Of a DNA stretch of 64,000 nucleotides, positions 35,758 through 44,627 are shown one piece after another; within the stretch, counting starts at the first letter, position 1, and every line of letters starts with the position of its first letter. Source of the DNA: Streptomyces sp. BV286 (GTDB taxonomy: Bacteria; Actinomycetota; Actinomycetes; Streptomycetales; Streptomycetaceae); assembly GCF_019090165.1 (NCBI RefSeq), contig NZ_JAHRIB010000179.1, positions 1 through 64,000 of the forward strand. Reading direction: 5' to 3'. The translations under genes were made by a program, and so were the position numbers. The notes below the pieces were generated by a model. The model worked only from the letters and a program-made list of their open reading frames with translations, searched no databases and was not told the origin of the DNA.

Positions 35758-36993
35758 ATGACGACAGACTTGCGCGGGCTGCGCCCGGACGACTGGGACG
35801 AGTGGTACGGGAAGCTGGAGCTCGCGTTCGGCGGGGTCGCGGAATCCCCCGAGGAGCGGGCGCTGTGGAGCGACCTCACGGAGCACGACCGTTTCATCGG
35901 CGCCTGGGACGGTGACGAGTGCGTGGGCACGGCCGGCGCGTTCACCTTCCGGGTCACGGTCCCGGGCGGTGCCTCCGTGCAGGCCGCGGGCGTCACGATG
36001 GTGAGCGTCTCCTCGACGCACCGCAGGCGCGGTGTGCTCACCTCGATGATGCGGCGCCAGCTGGACGACGTACGGTCCTGGGGCGAGCCGCTCGCCGTGC
36101 TCACGGCGAGCGAGCCGGTCATCTACGGCCGCTTCGGCTACGGCATCGCGACCCATCAGCTGCGCGCCGAGATCGACACGTCCCGGGTACGGCTGTCGGT
36201 CCCGGACGGCACGGACGACGTACAGCTGCGGCGCGCGGACCCGCACGACGCGGCCGTACGCGACGCGTGCGAGGCGGTGTACGCGCGGCATGCGGCGGCC
36301 CGGCCCGGGATGCTGGAGCGGCGGCCGGGCTGGGAGCGGCTGCCGCTGCTCGACCCGGAGAGCGACCGCAAGGGCGGGTCGCCGCTGCAGTGCGTACTCG
36401 CCCGGCGGGACGGTGAAGTCATCGGCTATGTGCGGTACTTCATCAAGCCGGACTGGGACGCGGCCGGGCCGAGGGGCACGGTCGAGCTGCGCGACCTGGA
36501 GGCGCTCGACCCGGCGGCGTACGCGGCGCTGTGGCGGCACCTCTTCGACATCGACCTGACGTCGACGGTGAAGACGTACAACAGGCCCGTGGACGACGCC
36601 TGGCAGCATCTCGTCTCCGACCCCAGGCGGTGCGGGACGGCGCAGCGGGACTCGCTCCATGTGCGGCTCGTCGACGTGGGCGCGGCGCTGGAGGCCCGGA
36701 CGTACCAGACGCCCGTGGACGTGGTGTTCGAGGTCGAGGACACCTTCTGCCCCTGGAACGAGGGGCGTTGGCGGCTCACGGGCGACGCGAAGGGCGCGTC
36801 CTGCGCACGGACCGCCGACGCGGCCGATCTCAGCCTGTCCGTACGGGAGTTGGGGGCGGCCTATCTCGGTGGCGTGTCCCTCGCCTCGCTGGCCGCGGCG
36901 GGGCGGGTGCGGGAGTTGCGCCAGGGCGCCCTCGCGGAGGCCTCGCTCGGCTTCTCCTCCGTCGTGGCGCCCTGGCTGCCGCACGGTTTCTGA
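35758..36993 (+). CDS. Eis-family GNAT N-acetyltransferase
   Basis: This 411-aa protein has the Eis layout: an N-terminal GNAT domain with the acetyl-CoA loop VSSTHRRRGVLTSMMRRQ (about residues 81-98), a second GNAT-like domain, and a C-terminal sterol-carrier-like domain (about 300-411). Eis proteins of actinobacteria acetylate aminoglycosides at several amines or act on protein lysines. The ATG at 35758 is preceded by GGGG. Whether this one confers drug resistance cannot be told from sequence. It converges with the DNA glycosylase gene over a 28-bp GC-rich inverted repeat. Confidence 0.93.
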   Translation: MTTDLRGLRPDDWDEWYGKLELAFGGVAESPEERALWSDLTEHDRFIGAWDGDECVGTAGAFTFRVTVPGGASVQAAGVTMVSVSSTHRRRGVLTSMMRRQLDDVRSWGEPLAVLTASEPVIYGRFGYGIATHQLRAEIDTSRVRLSVPDGTDDVQLRRADPHDAAVRDACEAVYARHAAARPGMLERRPGWERLPLLDPESDRKGGSPLQCVLARRDGEVIGYVRYFIKPDWDAAGPRGTVELRDLEALDPAAYAALWRHLFDIDLTSTVKTYNRPVDDAWQHLVSDPRRCGTAQRDSLHVRLVDVGAALEARTYQTPVDVVFEVEDTFCPWNEGRWRLTGDAKGASCARTADAADLSLSVRELGAAYLGGVSLASLAAAGRVRELRQGALAEASLGFSSVVAPWLPHGF

Positions 36994-37021
36994 CCGGTGC
37001 CGGGCCCGGGCCCGGACCGTG

Positions 37022-37831
37022 TCAGGTCCGCTGGCAGGCGGGGCACCAGAAGAGGTTGCGGGCGGCGAGACCGGCGGTGCGGATCTCGCCGCCACAGATG
37101 TGGCAGGGCAGCTGGGCCCTGCGGTACACGTAGACCTCGCCGCCGTGGTCGTCCTTGCGCGGTGGGCGGCCCATCGCGTCCGGTTCGTGCTCCGGACGGA
37201 CCGTGTCGATGCGGTTGTTGCGGACTCCCTGGCGCATGAGCGCCACCAGGTCCGTCCACATCGCGTCCCACTCGGTCCGCGTGATGTCCCTGCCCGGCCG
37301 GTAGGGGTCAATGCCGTGGCGGAAGAGGACCTCCGCGCGGTAGACGTTGCCCACTCCCGCGATGACCTTCTGGTCCATCAGGAGGGCGGCGATCGTCGTG
37401 CGGCTGCGGGCGACGCGGGCGTACACGTCGCCCGGTTCCGCGTCCTCGCGCAGGGGGTCCGGCCCCAGGCGGTCGTGTATCGCCTGCTTCTCCGAGTCCG
37501 TGATCAGGGTGCAGGTGGTGGGCCCGCGGAGATCGACGTACGCGGTGTCGTTGCGGAGCCTGAGGCGGACCGTGTCGGTGGGCGGGGGCGCGGGGGTGCC
37601 GCCGAAGTTCACCTTGCCGAAGAGGCCGAGGTGGATGTGGATCCAGTCGTCCGTCTCGAAGCGGAGGAAGAGGTGCTTCCCGTGGGCTTCCGCCAGGGTG
37701 AGGGACGTGGCGTCCAGGAGGGCCGCGGCGTCCGCGAACTTGCCCTGCGGGCTGGTGACGTGCGCCCGGCGCCCGCCGAAGGCGGCCAGGTAGTCCTCGG
37801 CCAGCCGGTGGATGGTGTGCCCCTCGGGCAC
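37022..37831 (-). CDS. Fpg/Nei family DNA glycosylase (Nei2-like)
   Basis: This 269-aa base-excision enzyme starts PEGHTIHR after Met1; Pro2 is the Schiff-base nucleophile and Glu3 the catalytic acid of the family. The helix-two-turn-helix region (KVIAGVGNVYRAEVLF) and a C-terminal zinc finger (CHICGGEI...CPAC) are complete. The PEGHTIHR start and VIAGVGNVYRAE pattern point to the actinobacterial Nei subgroup that removes oxidised pyrimidines, rather than MutM. Length is normal. It lies downstream of rpiB across a dispersed repeat and terminator. Confidence 0.95.
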   Translation of the reverse strand: MPEGHTIHRLAEDYLAAFGGRRAHVTSPQGKFADAAALLDATSLTLAEAHGKHLFLRFETDDWIHIHLGLFGKVNFGGTPAPPPTDTVRLRLRNDTAYVDLRGPTTCTLITDSEKQAIHDRLGPDPLREDAEPGDVYARVARSRTTIAALLMDQKVIAGVGNVYRAEVLFRHGIDPYRPGRDITRTEWDAMWTDLVALMRQGVRNNRIDTVRPEHEPDAMGRPPRKDDHGGEVYVYRRAQLPCHICGGEIRTAGLAARNLFWCPACQRT

Positions 37832-37861
37832 GGCGACCTCCTGGGCCGGTCGGTGAGGGCG

Positions 37862-37954
37862 TCCCTGCTGGGGGCTGCGCCCCGGACCCCCGCTGCCGGC
37901 CTGAACGGCCTCGCCCCGGAGCGCCGGACAGGCTGGGAGTCAGCCTGTCCGGCG
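37862..37954. repeat. Second dispersed intergenic repeat family with terminator stem
   Basis: The stretch containing GGGGGCTGCGCCCCGGACCCCC, then GGCCTGAACGGCCTCG, then a perfect 14-bp stem CGCCGGACAGGCTG (37922-37935) and complement (37941-37954), is a widely scattered Streptomyces intergenic element. Here it ends the rpiB transcript on the minus strand. Confidence 0.75.
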
Positions 37955-38028
37955 TTCCAGGAGCAGGGGTTCGAGGGCAGGCCCCGAAAGGGAGGGAAGG
38001 GTGGGGACGGCGGGGGCTGAGGAGGTCC

Positions 38029-38514
38029 CTAGCCCTGCGGGTGGTGCGGCGGGATCGCCGGCAGTTCGCCCGTCGTCTCGTACGCCGACAGCATGTCGAT
38101 CCGGCGGATGTGGCGCTCGTCACCGGAGAACGGCGTGCCGAGGAAGATCTCGACGAACTTCGTCGCCTCTTCCTCGGAGTGCATCCGCGCACCGACGGCG
38201 ACGACGTTGGCGTCGTTGTGCGTTCGCCCGAGACCGGCGGTCTCCTCGCTCCACGCGAGGGCGGCACGCACCCCCGCGACCTTGTTCGCGGCGATCTGCT
38301 CGCCGTTCCCGGACCCGCCGATCACGATGCCCAGGGCCCCGGGGTCGGCCGCCGTCCGCTCCGCGGCACGCAGGCAGAAGGGCGGGTAGTCGTCCTGGGC
38401 GTCGTAGATGAGGGGCCCGCAGTCGACGGGCTCGTGCCCGGCGGACTTGAGCCACTCGACGAGGTGGTTCTTGAGTTCGAAACCGGCATGGTCGGAGCCG
38501 AGGTACACGCGCAT
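38029..38514 (-). CDS. rpiB: Ribose-5-phosphate isomerase B
   Basis: This 161-aa enzyme interconverts ribose-5-phosphate and ribulose-5-phosphate. MRVYLGSDHAGFELK and IGGSGNGEQIAANKVAG are RpiB motifs. As in the mycobacterial enzyme, the active-site Cys of E. coli RpiB is absent; Glu72 in GNGEQ occupies the catalytic base role described for the actinobacterial type. ATG 38514 gives the normal start and a longer frame upstream is ignored. It is divergent from the amino-acid permease. Confidence 0.95.
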   Translation of the reverse strand: MRVYLGSDHAGFELKNHLVEWLKSAGHEPVDCGPLIYDAQDDYPPFCLRAAERTAADPGALGIVIGGSGNGEQIAANKVAGVRAALAWSEETAGLGRTHNDANVVAVGARMHSEEEATKFVEIFLGTPFSGDERHIRRIDMLSAYETTGELPAIPPHHPQG

Positions 38515-38822
38515 GGTCCGAGTGTGACACGGCTGTTTCGGATCGGCCCCGCCGGGGCAGGCGCAGGAAACGCGACGGGGCACCTGCTGGAAAAGTGTGA
38601 GTAATACCGCAGAACCTCAAGGAAACCTCAAGTAACAATCCGGATTCAAAGGTTCAAGAATCCATTCACCTGGGATTCACTGGACCGGCTCGTGGGCCTC
38701 GTGTGCACCACCCGTACGCCGCTCGTACGGATGTCCCGTGGTGAACCCCCGAGGTCCGCGGTGATCGAGAGCCCCCACGCAGTCCCCTCCCCCACAGTCC
38801 CCGGCGCAAAGGAACACCGTCC
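38515..38822. promoter_or_regulatory. Divergent promoter region of rpiB and permease
   Basis: This 308-bp gap is AT-richer around 38590-38690 and carries short direct repeats (CCTCAAGG/CCTCAAGT near 38613-38633; ATTCAC twice near 38664-38680). No gene is seen. The repeats could be regulator half-sites, but no known consensus is matched. Confidence 0.4.
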
Positions 38823-40295
38823 ATGACCTCGCAGCCGACCCTGACGAAGGCCGGAAACGGCCCCGAAGGACCCGAACCCGGAGGACCCGACGCCGGCCTG
38901 CAGGCCGGGCTCAAGAACCGTCACCTGTCGATGATCGCCATCGGCGGCGTCATCGGCGCCGGCCTGTTCGTCGGCTCCAGCTCGGGCATCGCCACCGCGG
39001 GTCCCGGCATCCTCCTGTCGTACGCCCTCGTCGGCACGATGGTCGTCCTCGTGATGCGGATGCTGGGCGAGATGTCCGCCGCCAATCCGACCTCGGGTTC
39101 TTTCTCCGCTCACGCCGACCGCGCGCTCGGCCGCTGGGCGGGCTTCTCGATCGGCTGGCTGTACTGGTTCTTCTGGGTCGTCGTCCTCGCCATCGAGGCG
39201 ACCGCGGGCGCGGTGATCCTGGAGAGCTGGGTCCCCGCCGTACCGCAGTGGGGCTGGGCGCTCATCGTCATGATCGTGCTGACCGCGACGAACCTGGTCT
39301 CCGTCGGCTCGTACGGCGAGTTCGAGTTCTGGTTCGCCGGGATCAAGGTCGTCGCCATCGGCGCGTTCATCGTCATCGGCGGGCTCGCGGTCTTCGGCGT
39401 ACTGCCGGGTGTGGACAGCGACAGCGCCGGGCTCGGCAACCTCACGGACCACGGCGGCTTCCTGCCGAACGGGCCCGGAGCGATCCTCACCGGCATCCTG
39501 CTCGTCGTCTTCTCCTTCATGGGCAGTGAGATCGCCACCCTCGCGGCGGGCGAGTCGGAGAACCCCCAGCGTGCGGTCACCAAGTCCACCAACAGCATCA
39601 TCTGGCGGATCGGCGTCTTCTACCTCGGCTCGATCTTCGTCGTCGTCACCCTGCTGCCCTGGGACTCCGAGGCCATCCAGAAGGACGGTTCGTACGTCGC
39701 CGCCCTGAACTCGCTCGGCATCCCGAACGCCGGCGAGATCATGAAGTTCATCGTGCTGACGTCCGTCCTGTCCTGCCTCAACTCGGGCCTCTACACGGCC
39801 TCCCGCATGGCGTTCTCGCTCGGACAGCGCGGTGACGCGCCGAAGGCCTTCTCGCGCACCACCGGCCGCGGTGTCCCGATGCCGGCGATCCTCGCGTCGG
39901 TCGCCTTCGGTTTCGTCGCGGTGTTCTTCAACTACGAGTTCCCCGACTCGGTCTTCCTCTTCCTGGTCAACTCCTCCGGTGCGGTCGCCCTGTTCGTCTG
40001 GCTCGTCATCTGTCTCTCGCAGCTGCGGATGCGGAAGATCATCGAGCGCGAGACGCCGGAGAAGCTGGTCGTGCGGATGTGGCTGTACCCGTACCTGACG
40101 TACGCGACGATCGCGCTGATCGTCTTCGTACTCGGCTACATGCTCACCGACACCGAGCACGACGGCCGCAAGACGGTCCTGCTGTCGCTCCTCGTGGCGG
40201 CCGTGGTGGTGGGCATCGCCCTGGTCCTGGAGAAGGTGCGCCGCGGCAAGGCCGAACTCCCCGAGCAGCGGGAAGCACCGGACGCCAAGCTCTGA
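38823..40295 (+). CDS. APC-superfamily amino-acid permease (GABA-permease type)
   Basis: This 490-aa transporter has 12 predicted helices after a Gly/Pro-rich N-tail of about 30 residues. The APC entry motif [41 protein letters not shown], and the helix-6 region FMGSEIATLAAGESENPQRAV are those of the GabP/AnsP group, which import GABA, asparagine or related amino acids with protons. A paralogue lies at 50393. The gene is single, with a terminator shared with the kinase gene. The exact substrate is not predictable. Confidence 0.92.
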   Translation: MTSQPTLTKAGNGPEGPEPGGPDAGLQAGLKNRHLSMIAIGGVIGAGLFVGSSSGIATAGPGILLSYALVGTMVVLVMRMLGEMSAANPTSGSFSAHADRALGRWAGFSIGWLYWFFWVVVLAIEATAGAVILESWVPAVPQWGWALIVMIVLTATNLVSVGSYGEFEFWFAGIKVVAIGAFIVIGGLAVFGVLPGVDSDSAGLGNLTDHGGFLPNGPGAILTGILLVVFSFMGSEIATLAAGESENPQRAVTKSTNSIIWRIGVFYLGSIFVVVTLLPWDSEAIQKDGSYVAALNSLGIPNAGEIMKFIVLTSVLSCLNSGLYTASRMAFSLGQRGDAPKAFSRTTGRGVPMPAILASVAFGFVAVFFNYEFPDSVFLFLVNSSGAVALFVWLVICLSQLRMRKIIERETPEKLVVRMWLYPYLTYATIALIVFVLGYMLTDTEHDGRKTVLLSLLVAAVVVGIALVLEKVRRGKAELPEQREAPDAKL

Positions 40296-40381
40296 GGCTC
40301 CGGCAGCTCCGGGAACCACGGCGTCACGCGCCCGGCTGCTTCCCTTCGCCGGGCTCATTCACCACCTGACCACCGTTTCGT

Positions 40382-40417
40382 ACGACGCCTTCGCGGGCCT
40401 TTCCGCGGAGGCGTCGT
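40382..40417. terminator. Bidirectional terminator
   Basis: ACGACGCCT (40382-40390) pairs with AGGCGTCGT (40409-40417), with inner CGCGG/CCGCG, between the permease stop and the stop of the convergent kinase gene. Confidence 0.85.
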
Positions 40418-40454
40418 CGTATGCGGTCACCCGGGTGCGGCCGGCCCGGGACGG

Positions 40455-42848
40455 TCACATGGGCGTGAAGCCGTCCTTGACCTTCTCGTAGACGGGGAGA
40501 GCCCTGTCCTCGATGTCCGGGCGGTACCAGGTGGTGATCTCGTAGGACTTGCCGCCGGTGTCGAACCCGAGCAGGCGGGCGTGCCAAGGCAGTCCCTTCG
40601 CCGTGACCGTGTACTCCCAGACGACCGCGGGCGCCCCGCGGAACGTGGTCTCCTCCAGACGGATCCGCTGGTAGTCCAGGCCCTTGCTGGTGGTCTTCTC
40701 CGTCTTCTCCCACTGGTCCATCAGATTGCCGCGTGCCGGGGCCGCGTTCGCCAGGATCTCCTGCATCCGGTCCGGTGACGTGTAGTGGACCTCGGCGCCG
40801 CTCTGCACGACGCGTTCCCATCCCTCGGGCGGAACCCAGGCGTACATACCGGCCTCGGTGCGGGAGCCCGCCGGGCGTGCGGTGCCCGCGACGGTGGGGT
40901 CCGGGCTGGGCGGGCCGCCCTCGTCGGAGGAGGAACCGGAGGGGGAGGGGGACGAAGTCGGGGAGGGGGCTGCGGAGGAGGACGGGGAAGCCTTGTCCTT
41001 GTCGTCGGGCGATCCGCCGAGTCCCGGCAGGACCACGGCGGCGACGACTCCGGCGACGAGCACTCCCACGGCGGCCACGAGGGCCTTGCCGGATCGGGTG
41101 CCGCTCCCCGCGCCCCGTGATCCGGACGGCACGGCGGGGCCTGGCAGTTCGCCCGGCCGCATGGGGACGACAGCGGCCCGGGGCCTGGTGGGGAGAGCGG
41201 AGTTCACTTCGGCCTGCGGGTCCGGTGACCGCTGGGCCTGCGGGTCCGGCGACCTCTCGGCCTGCGGGTCCGGCGACTTCGGGTTTGGCGACGTCGGGGG
41301 TTCCGCTTCCGTCTGTCCCTGTGGTCCTGTCGGTCCCTTCGACCCCGGTGGCTCCGATGGCTCCGATGGCTCCGGTGGTTCAGGCCGTTCCAAGCGGACC
41401 CCGGACGCGTGGAAGGCGTGCCCGGGCGCCGCGCCCGCCGAGGGGATTTCGGGGGTGCCTTCGGGCGGCGCTTCGGAGGACGCGTTCTCGACGTCGGGGT
41501 GGGTGAACCCCGAGTGGTCGGTGGAGCCGGTGGGGTCAGCGGGACCGGTGGTGACGTCCGGGCCCGCACATGCCTCGGGAGTTGCCGGAGTTGCCCGAAG
41601 CGGTACGGCGTCCTCCACCGGTTCCGCGGAGCCGTGGGTGCCCTCGTGCGTCGTCGGCGGGGTGACGAGAGGCGGCTCCAGGACGGGGAGGCGCCGGAAC
41701 GGGGTCGTCGGGTGCTCGACCGGCGGTGGCCCGGGGGCGTCGGGCTCCGGCTCCGCCGCTGTCACCGGGTCCGGTGCCGCTTCTGGCTCCGGCGGTCCGG
41801 CGCCCGGACCGGTGCCGGTGTCCGGCACGCCGGGGCCCGGGTCGTCGGGAACCAGGTCGTCGGGAACCGGCGCCTCCGTCACCGTCACCGTCGCTGTCCG
41901 TGCCGGTGCCGATGACGGTGCCGGTGCCGGTGCCGGTGCCGGTGCCGGTGACGGTGACGGTTCGGTGGTCTCCTCCCTGGGAACAGCCGGTGCCGCCGTC
42001 CCCGTGCTGCCGTCCGCCACCGGGCCGAGGGCCTCGGCCAGTTCCTCCAGTCCGGGCCGACCCGCCGGGTCCTTCTGGAGCAGACTCGTGAGGAGGTCCC
42101 GCAACTCCCCCGCCGCCGCCGGGATCTCGGGCTCCTCGTACAGCACGGCGTGCAGGGTCGCGAAGGTCGTAGCACGGGAGAAGGGGGAGCGGCCGCCCAG
42201 TGCCGCGCAGAGGGTGGCGCCAAGGGACCAGAGGTCGGAGGGCGGGCCCTGCGGGCGGCCGGAGACCCGCTCGGGGGCCATGTAGTCGGGGGAGCCGACC
42301 AGCATGCCCGCCATCGTCAGGGCCTCCGCGTTCTGGATGGCGGCGATGCCGAAGTCGGTGAGCACGACCCGGCCGGCGCGCCGCTCGACGAGTACGTTGC
42401 CCGGCTTGATGTCCCGGTGCAGGACGCCGCCCGCGTGCACCTGCCCGAGCGCCGCCACCAGTTCCAGACCGATCCGAGCCGTGTCACGCACGGTCAGCGG
42501 GCCGTCCTCCGCGACAACCCGTTCGAGGGAACGGCCGTCGACCAGCTCCATCACGATCCACAGGCGCTCGCCCTCGTCCACCACGTCGTACACGCGCACC
42601 ACGTTGGGATGGTCTATGCGGGCGGTGGCCCGGGCCTCGCGCAGGGTCCGTTCGCGGCGGGTCCTGGCGTCCTCCTGGTCCATGCCGTCGATGCGCATTT
42701 CCTTGACGGCGACCTGCCGGTCGAGCACTTCGTCGACGGCACGCCACACTCGCCCCATTCCTCCCTGGCCAATGCTCTCGGCCAGCCGGTATCGCCCCGT
42801 CACCAGCAATCCCGGAATACCACCCCTCGTTATTTCCGGCACCCCCAT
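40455..42848 (-). CDS. Membrane-anchored Ser/Thr protein kinase (PknB-like)
   Basis: This 797-aa kinase has an N-terminal Hanks-type domain (about 18-280) with the glycine loop GQGGMGRV, ATP Lys49 (VAVKEM), catalytic Asp146 (HRDIKPGN), Asp165 of DFG and the APE-type MAPERVSG. A very long linker (about 285-580), rich in Pro/Ala/Glu/Ser with SPDPQAQ repeats, leads to one transmembrane helix (about 591-610) and an extracellular domain (about 655-797) with no PASTA repeats. The sensor part is therefore of unknown type; its sequence resembles a small lipoprotein-like fold. Divergent from the LPKTG surface protein 151 bp away. Confidence 0.93.
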   Translation of the reverse strand: MGVPEITRGGIPGLLVTGRYRLAESIGQGGMGRVWRAVDEVLDRQVAVKEMRIDGMDQEDARTRRERTLREARATARIDHPNVVRVYDVVDEGERLWIVMELVDGRSLERVVAEDGPLTVRDTARIGLELVAALGQVHAGGVLHRDIKPGNVLVERRAGRVVLTDFGIAAIQNAEALTMAGMLVGSPDYMAPERVSGRPQGPPSDLWSLGATLCAALGGRSPFSRATTFATLHAVLYEEPEIPAAAGELRDLLTSLLQKDPAGRPGLEELAEALGPVADGSTGTAAPAVPREETTEPSPSPAPAPAPAPAPSSAPARTATVTVTEAPVPDDLVPDDPGPGVPDTGTGPGAGPPEPEAAPDPVTAAEPEPDAPGPPPVEHPTTPFRRLPVLEPPLVTPPTTHEGTHGSAEPVEDAVPLRATPATPEACAGPDVTTGPADPTGSTDHSGFTHPDVENASSEAPPEGTPEIPSAGAAPGHAFHASGVRLERPEPPEPSEPSEPPGSKGPTGPQGQTEAEPPTSPNPKSPDPQAERSPDPQAQRSPDPQAEVNSALPTRPRAAVVPMRPGELPGPAVPSGSRGAGSGTRSGKALVAAVGVLVAGVVAAVVLPGLGGSPDDKDKASPSSSAAPSPTSSPSPSGSSSDEGGPPSPDPTVAGTARPAGSRTEAGMYAWVPPEGWERVVQSGAEVHYTSPDRMQEILANAAPARGNLMDQWEKTEKTTSKGLDYQRIRLEETTFRGAPAVVWEYTVTAKGLPWHARLLGFDTGGKSYEITTWYRPDIEDRALPVYEKVKDGFTPM

Positions 42849-42999
42849 GTCCCCCCTTCAACACCCGCCACAGAAGAACCGCATAGAAGCAGAACGGTCA
42901 CAACTTTGTGCCGCACCAGCATAGTGCGGAGAAATCTTGTGGTACCTCTTCAAGTGCTGCGAATTCAGGCGCAGCCCGGGGGATACAAGGGGGACGAAC

Positions 43000-43785
43000 A
43001 TGAGTTCTCGTCGCATGAAGATCGCCACAGGATCGCTGCTCACCGCATCTTTCTCGGCGGTGATGATCCTTTCCCACTCCGCAGTGGCGGAGGACCAGGG
43101 ACCGATGAGCGGCAAGGGGGGAAAGGCCGTTGACGAGGCGCCCGCGGGCGTCAAGCTGACGACACTGCTGCCCGAGAAGATCACCGTCGACAACAGTTCG
43201 AAGGAAACAGCGATTACGGCCACCGTGAAGAACGGGGGAACGAAGGAAAGCGGCAAAATCCGGCTGCTCGTGGTCGGTTTTGACGGCCTCTCGGTCAAGG
43301 GCGTCAAGGGGTGTTCGGAAATCCCCGAGAAGGACCTCCCCGAGGGATCGAACAGCGGTTTCGCCTGCGCCATCGACAATCTGGCGGCCGGCAAGTCGAA
43401 GTCGTACGCCGTGGACGCGACGTTCGATCTGAAGAAGGAGGGCAAGATCTGCCTGCCCGTCCAGGACGCCGACGGCAAGAAGACGTTCTGGCAGCAGGGC
43501 CCGGTCCCGTTCGGCGCGAACAACCCCTCGCCGAACGCCCCGGCGACGCCTCTCCTGCTCGGCACCGACAACAGCCCGGTCACGCCGGGCGGTGACAAGG
43601 CCGACGACAAGGCCGACGACAAGGCCAAGGACAACGCCGGCGGCAAGGGCGAGGACAAGGAACTGCCCAAGACCGGTCCGGCCGACCGGGTCCTGCCGCT
43701 CGGTGCGGTCGGCGCAGCGCTCATCTCCGCGGGTGCGATGGGCATGTGGTGGACGCAGCGGCGGCCCGTGCGGAACGAGTCGTAA
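43000..43785 (+). CDS. LPKTG-anchored cell-wall surface protein
   Basis: This 261-aa protein has a signal peptide (1-30, cut after AVA), an extracellular domain of about 150 residues with two Cys (GCSE and FACA) that may pair plus one in KICLPV, a Lys/Asp-rich spacer built on DDKAD repeats, and a complete C-terminal sorting signal: LPKTG at 222-226, a hydrophobic helix and QRRPVRNES. Sortase would link it to the wall. ATG 43000 is preferred because AAGGGGG lies upstream. It is divergent from the membrane kinase, which suggests but does not prove a shared surface role. No sortase gene is in the window. Confidence 0.9.
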   Translation: MSSRRMKIATGSLLTASFSAVMILSHSAVAEDQGPMSGKGGKAVDEAPAGVKLTTLLPEKITVDNSSKETAITATVKNGGTKESGKIRLLVVGFDGLSVKGVKGCSEIPEKDLPEGSNSGFACAIDNLAAGKSKSYAVDATFDLKKEGKICLPVQDADGKKTFWQQGPVPFGANNPSPNAPATPLLLGTDNSPVTPGGDKADDKADDKAKDNAGGKGEDKELPKTGPADRVLPLGAVGAALISAGAMGMWWTQRRPVRNES

Positions 43786-43805
43786 CGGCTCGCACCGCGG
43801 CCACG

Positions 43806-43844
43806 CGCGTACACGATCCGCGTACACGAACCGCGTACACGAAC
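43806..43844. repeat. Three tandem 13-bp repeats
   Basis: CGCGTACACGATC, CGCGTACACGAAC and CGCGTACACGAAC follow each other without spacer, with a degraded fourth copy (CGCGTGCGCG) after them. They lie 21 bp after the LPKTG gene. Confidence 0.85.
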
Positions 43845-43867
43845 CGCGTGCGCGCCCGTCGTCCCGA

Positions 43868-43900
43868 CGACGCCTCCACGGCCTCACCGTGGGGGCGTTG
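43868..43900 (+). terminator. Terminator after the LPKTG gene
   Basis: CGACGCCTCCACGG (43868-43881) pairs with CCGTGGGGGCGTTG (43887-43900) with two G-U type oppositions and a 5-nt loop. Confidence 0.7.
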
Positions 43901-43960
43901 TCGTGGAGGCGGTGTCGTGGGAGGCGCGGCGCGGGCGGACGTACGACGGAGGGCCGCTGA

Positions 43961-44062
43961 GACCCGCGGACGCACAAGAGGCTCGCCGGACTGAAGTCGG
44001 TGTACGACCCGGCGAACCTCTTCCGCAGGAACTACGACGCAGCCGTCAGCTCTCGCGCTTGA
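43961..44062 (+). pseudogene. C-terminal remnant of a BBE-domain FAD-linked oxidase
   Basis: In the plus strand the reading RLAGLKSVYDPANLFRRNYD (from 43979), ending at TGA 44060-44062, closely resembles the last 25 residues of berberine-bridge-type FAD oxidases (pattern RLxxxKxxYDPxNLFRxN). Only about 33 codons remain after an in-frame stop at 43958, with no start and no FAD domain. The remnant overlaps the 3' end of bioY on the other strand. It points to loss of a larger oxidase gene at this spot. Confidence 0.65.
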
Positions 44063-44627
44063 CGAACTTCCAGGCGGCGGGGAGGACACCCATCGCCAGG
44101 GCGGCCTTGAGGGCGTCGCCGACGAGGAACGGGGTGAGGCCCGCCGCCACGGCCTGGGCCGCCGTCAGGTCGGCCGCGAAGGCCAGGTACGGGACGCCGA
44201 TCGCGTAGATGATCGCCTCGCCCAGCAGCATCGCGCCCGCCATGCGCACGACCGAGCGGTCGGCGCCGCGGCGGGCGAGGGCGCCCACGACGGTCGCGGC
44301 GAGCAGCATGCCGAGGATGTAGCCGAAGGACGCGGTGACGCCGGAGCTGCCTTCGGCGAACCACGGCAGTCCCGCGAGGCCGAGCAGCGCGTACAGGGCG
44401 AGGGAGGCCAGGCCGCGGCCGGCGCCGAGCGCGGTGCCCACGAGCAGGGCGGCGAAGGTCTGGCCGGTCACCGGCACCGGGGATCCCGGTACGGGCACCG
44501 CGAGCTGGGCGGCGAGGCCCACGAGCGCGGCGCCGCCCGCCACGAGGGCGACGTCCCTGACGCGGGAGGCGGGGAGGAGGTCGGCGAGGACCTGGCGCGG
44601 GTGGGCGGGGGCGACGGCGGTGGCCAT
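44046..44627 (-). CDS. bioY: Biotin transporter substrate-binding subunit BioY
   Basis: This 193-aa integral membrane protein has about six helices and the BioY signatures VPGSPVPVTGQTFAALLVG and LGEAIIYAIGVPYLA. BioY is the S-component of the biotin ECF transporter and can also work alone. ATG 44627 is chosen because CGGAGC lies about 7 bp upstream; a GTG at 44663 would add 12 residues. No BioM or BioN gene adjoins it. The last codons overlap, on the opposite strand, the oxidase remnant. Confidence 0.94.
   Translation of the reverse strand: MATAVAPAHPRQVLADLLPASRVRDVALVAGGAALVGLAAQLAVPVPGSPVPVTGQTFAALLVGTALGAGRGLASLALYALLGLAGLPWFAEGSSGVTASFGYILGMLLAATVVGALARRGADRSVVRMAGAMLLGEAIIYAIGVPYLAFAADLTAAQAVAAGLTPFLVGDALKAALAMGVLPAAWKFVKRES

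Noticed and set aside
42898-43977. 359-codon minus-strand frame opposite the LPKTG gene
   Set aside because: The plus-strand gene has a signal peptide and a full sorting signal; the opposite frame has neither domains nor a start signal.
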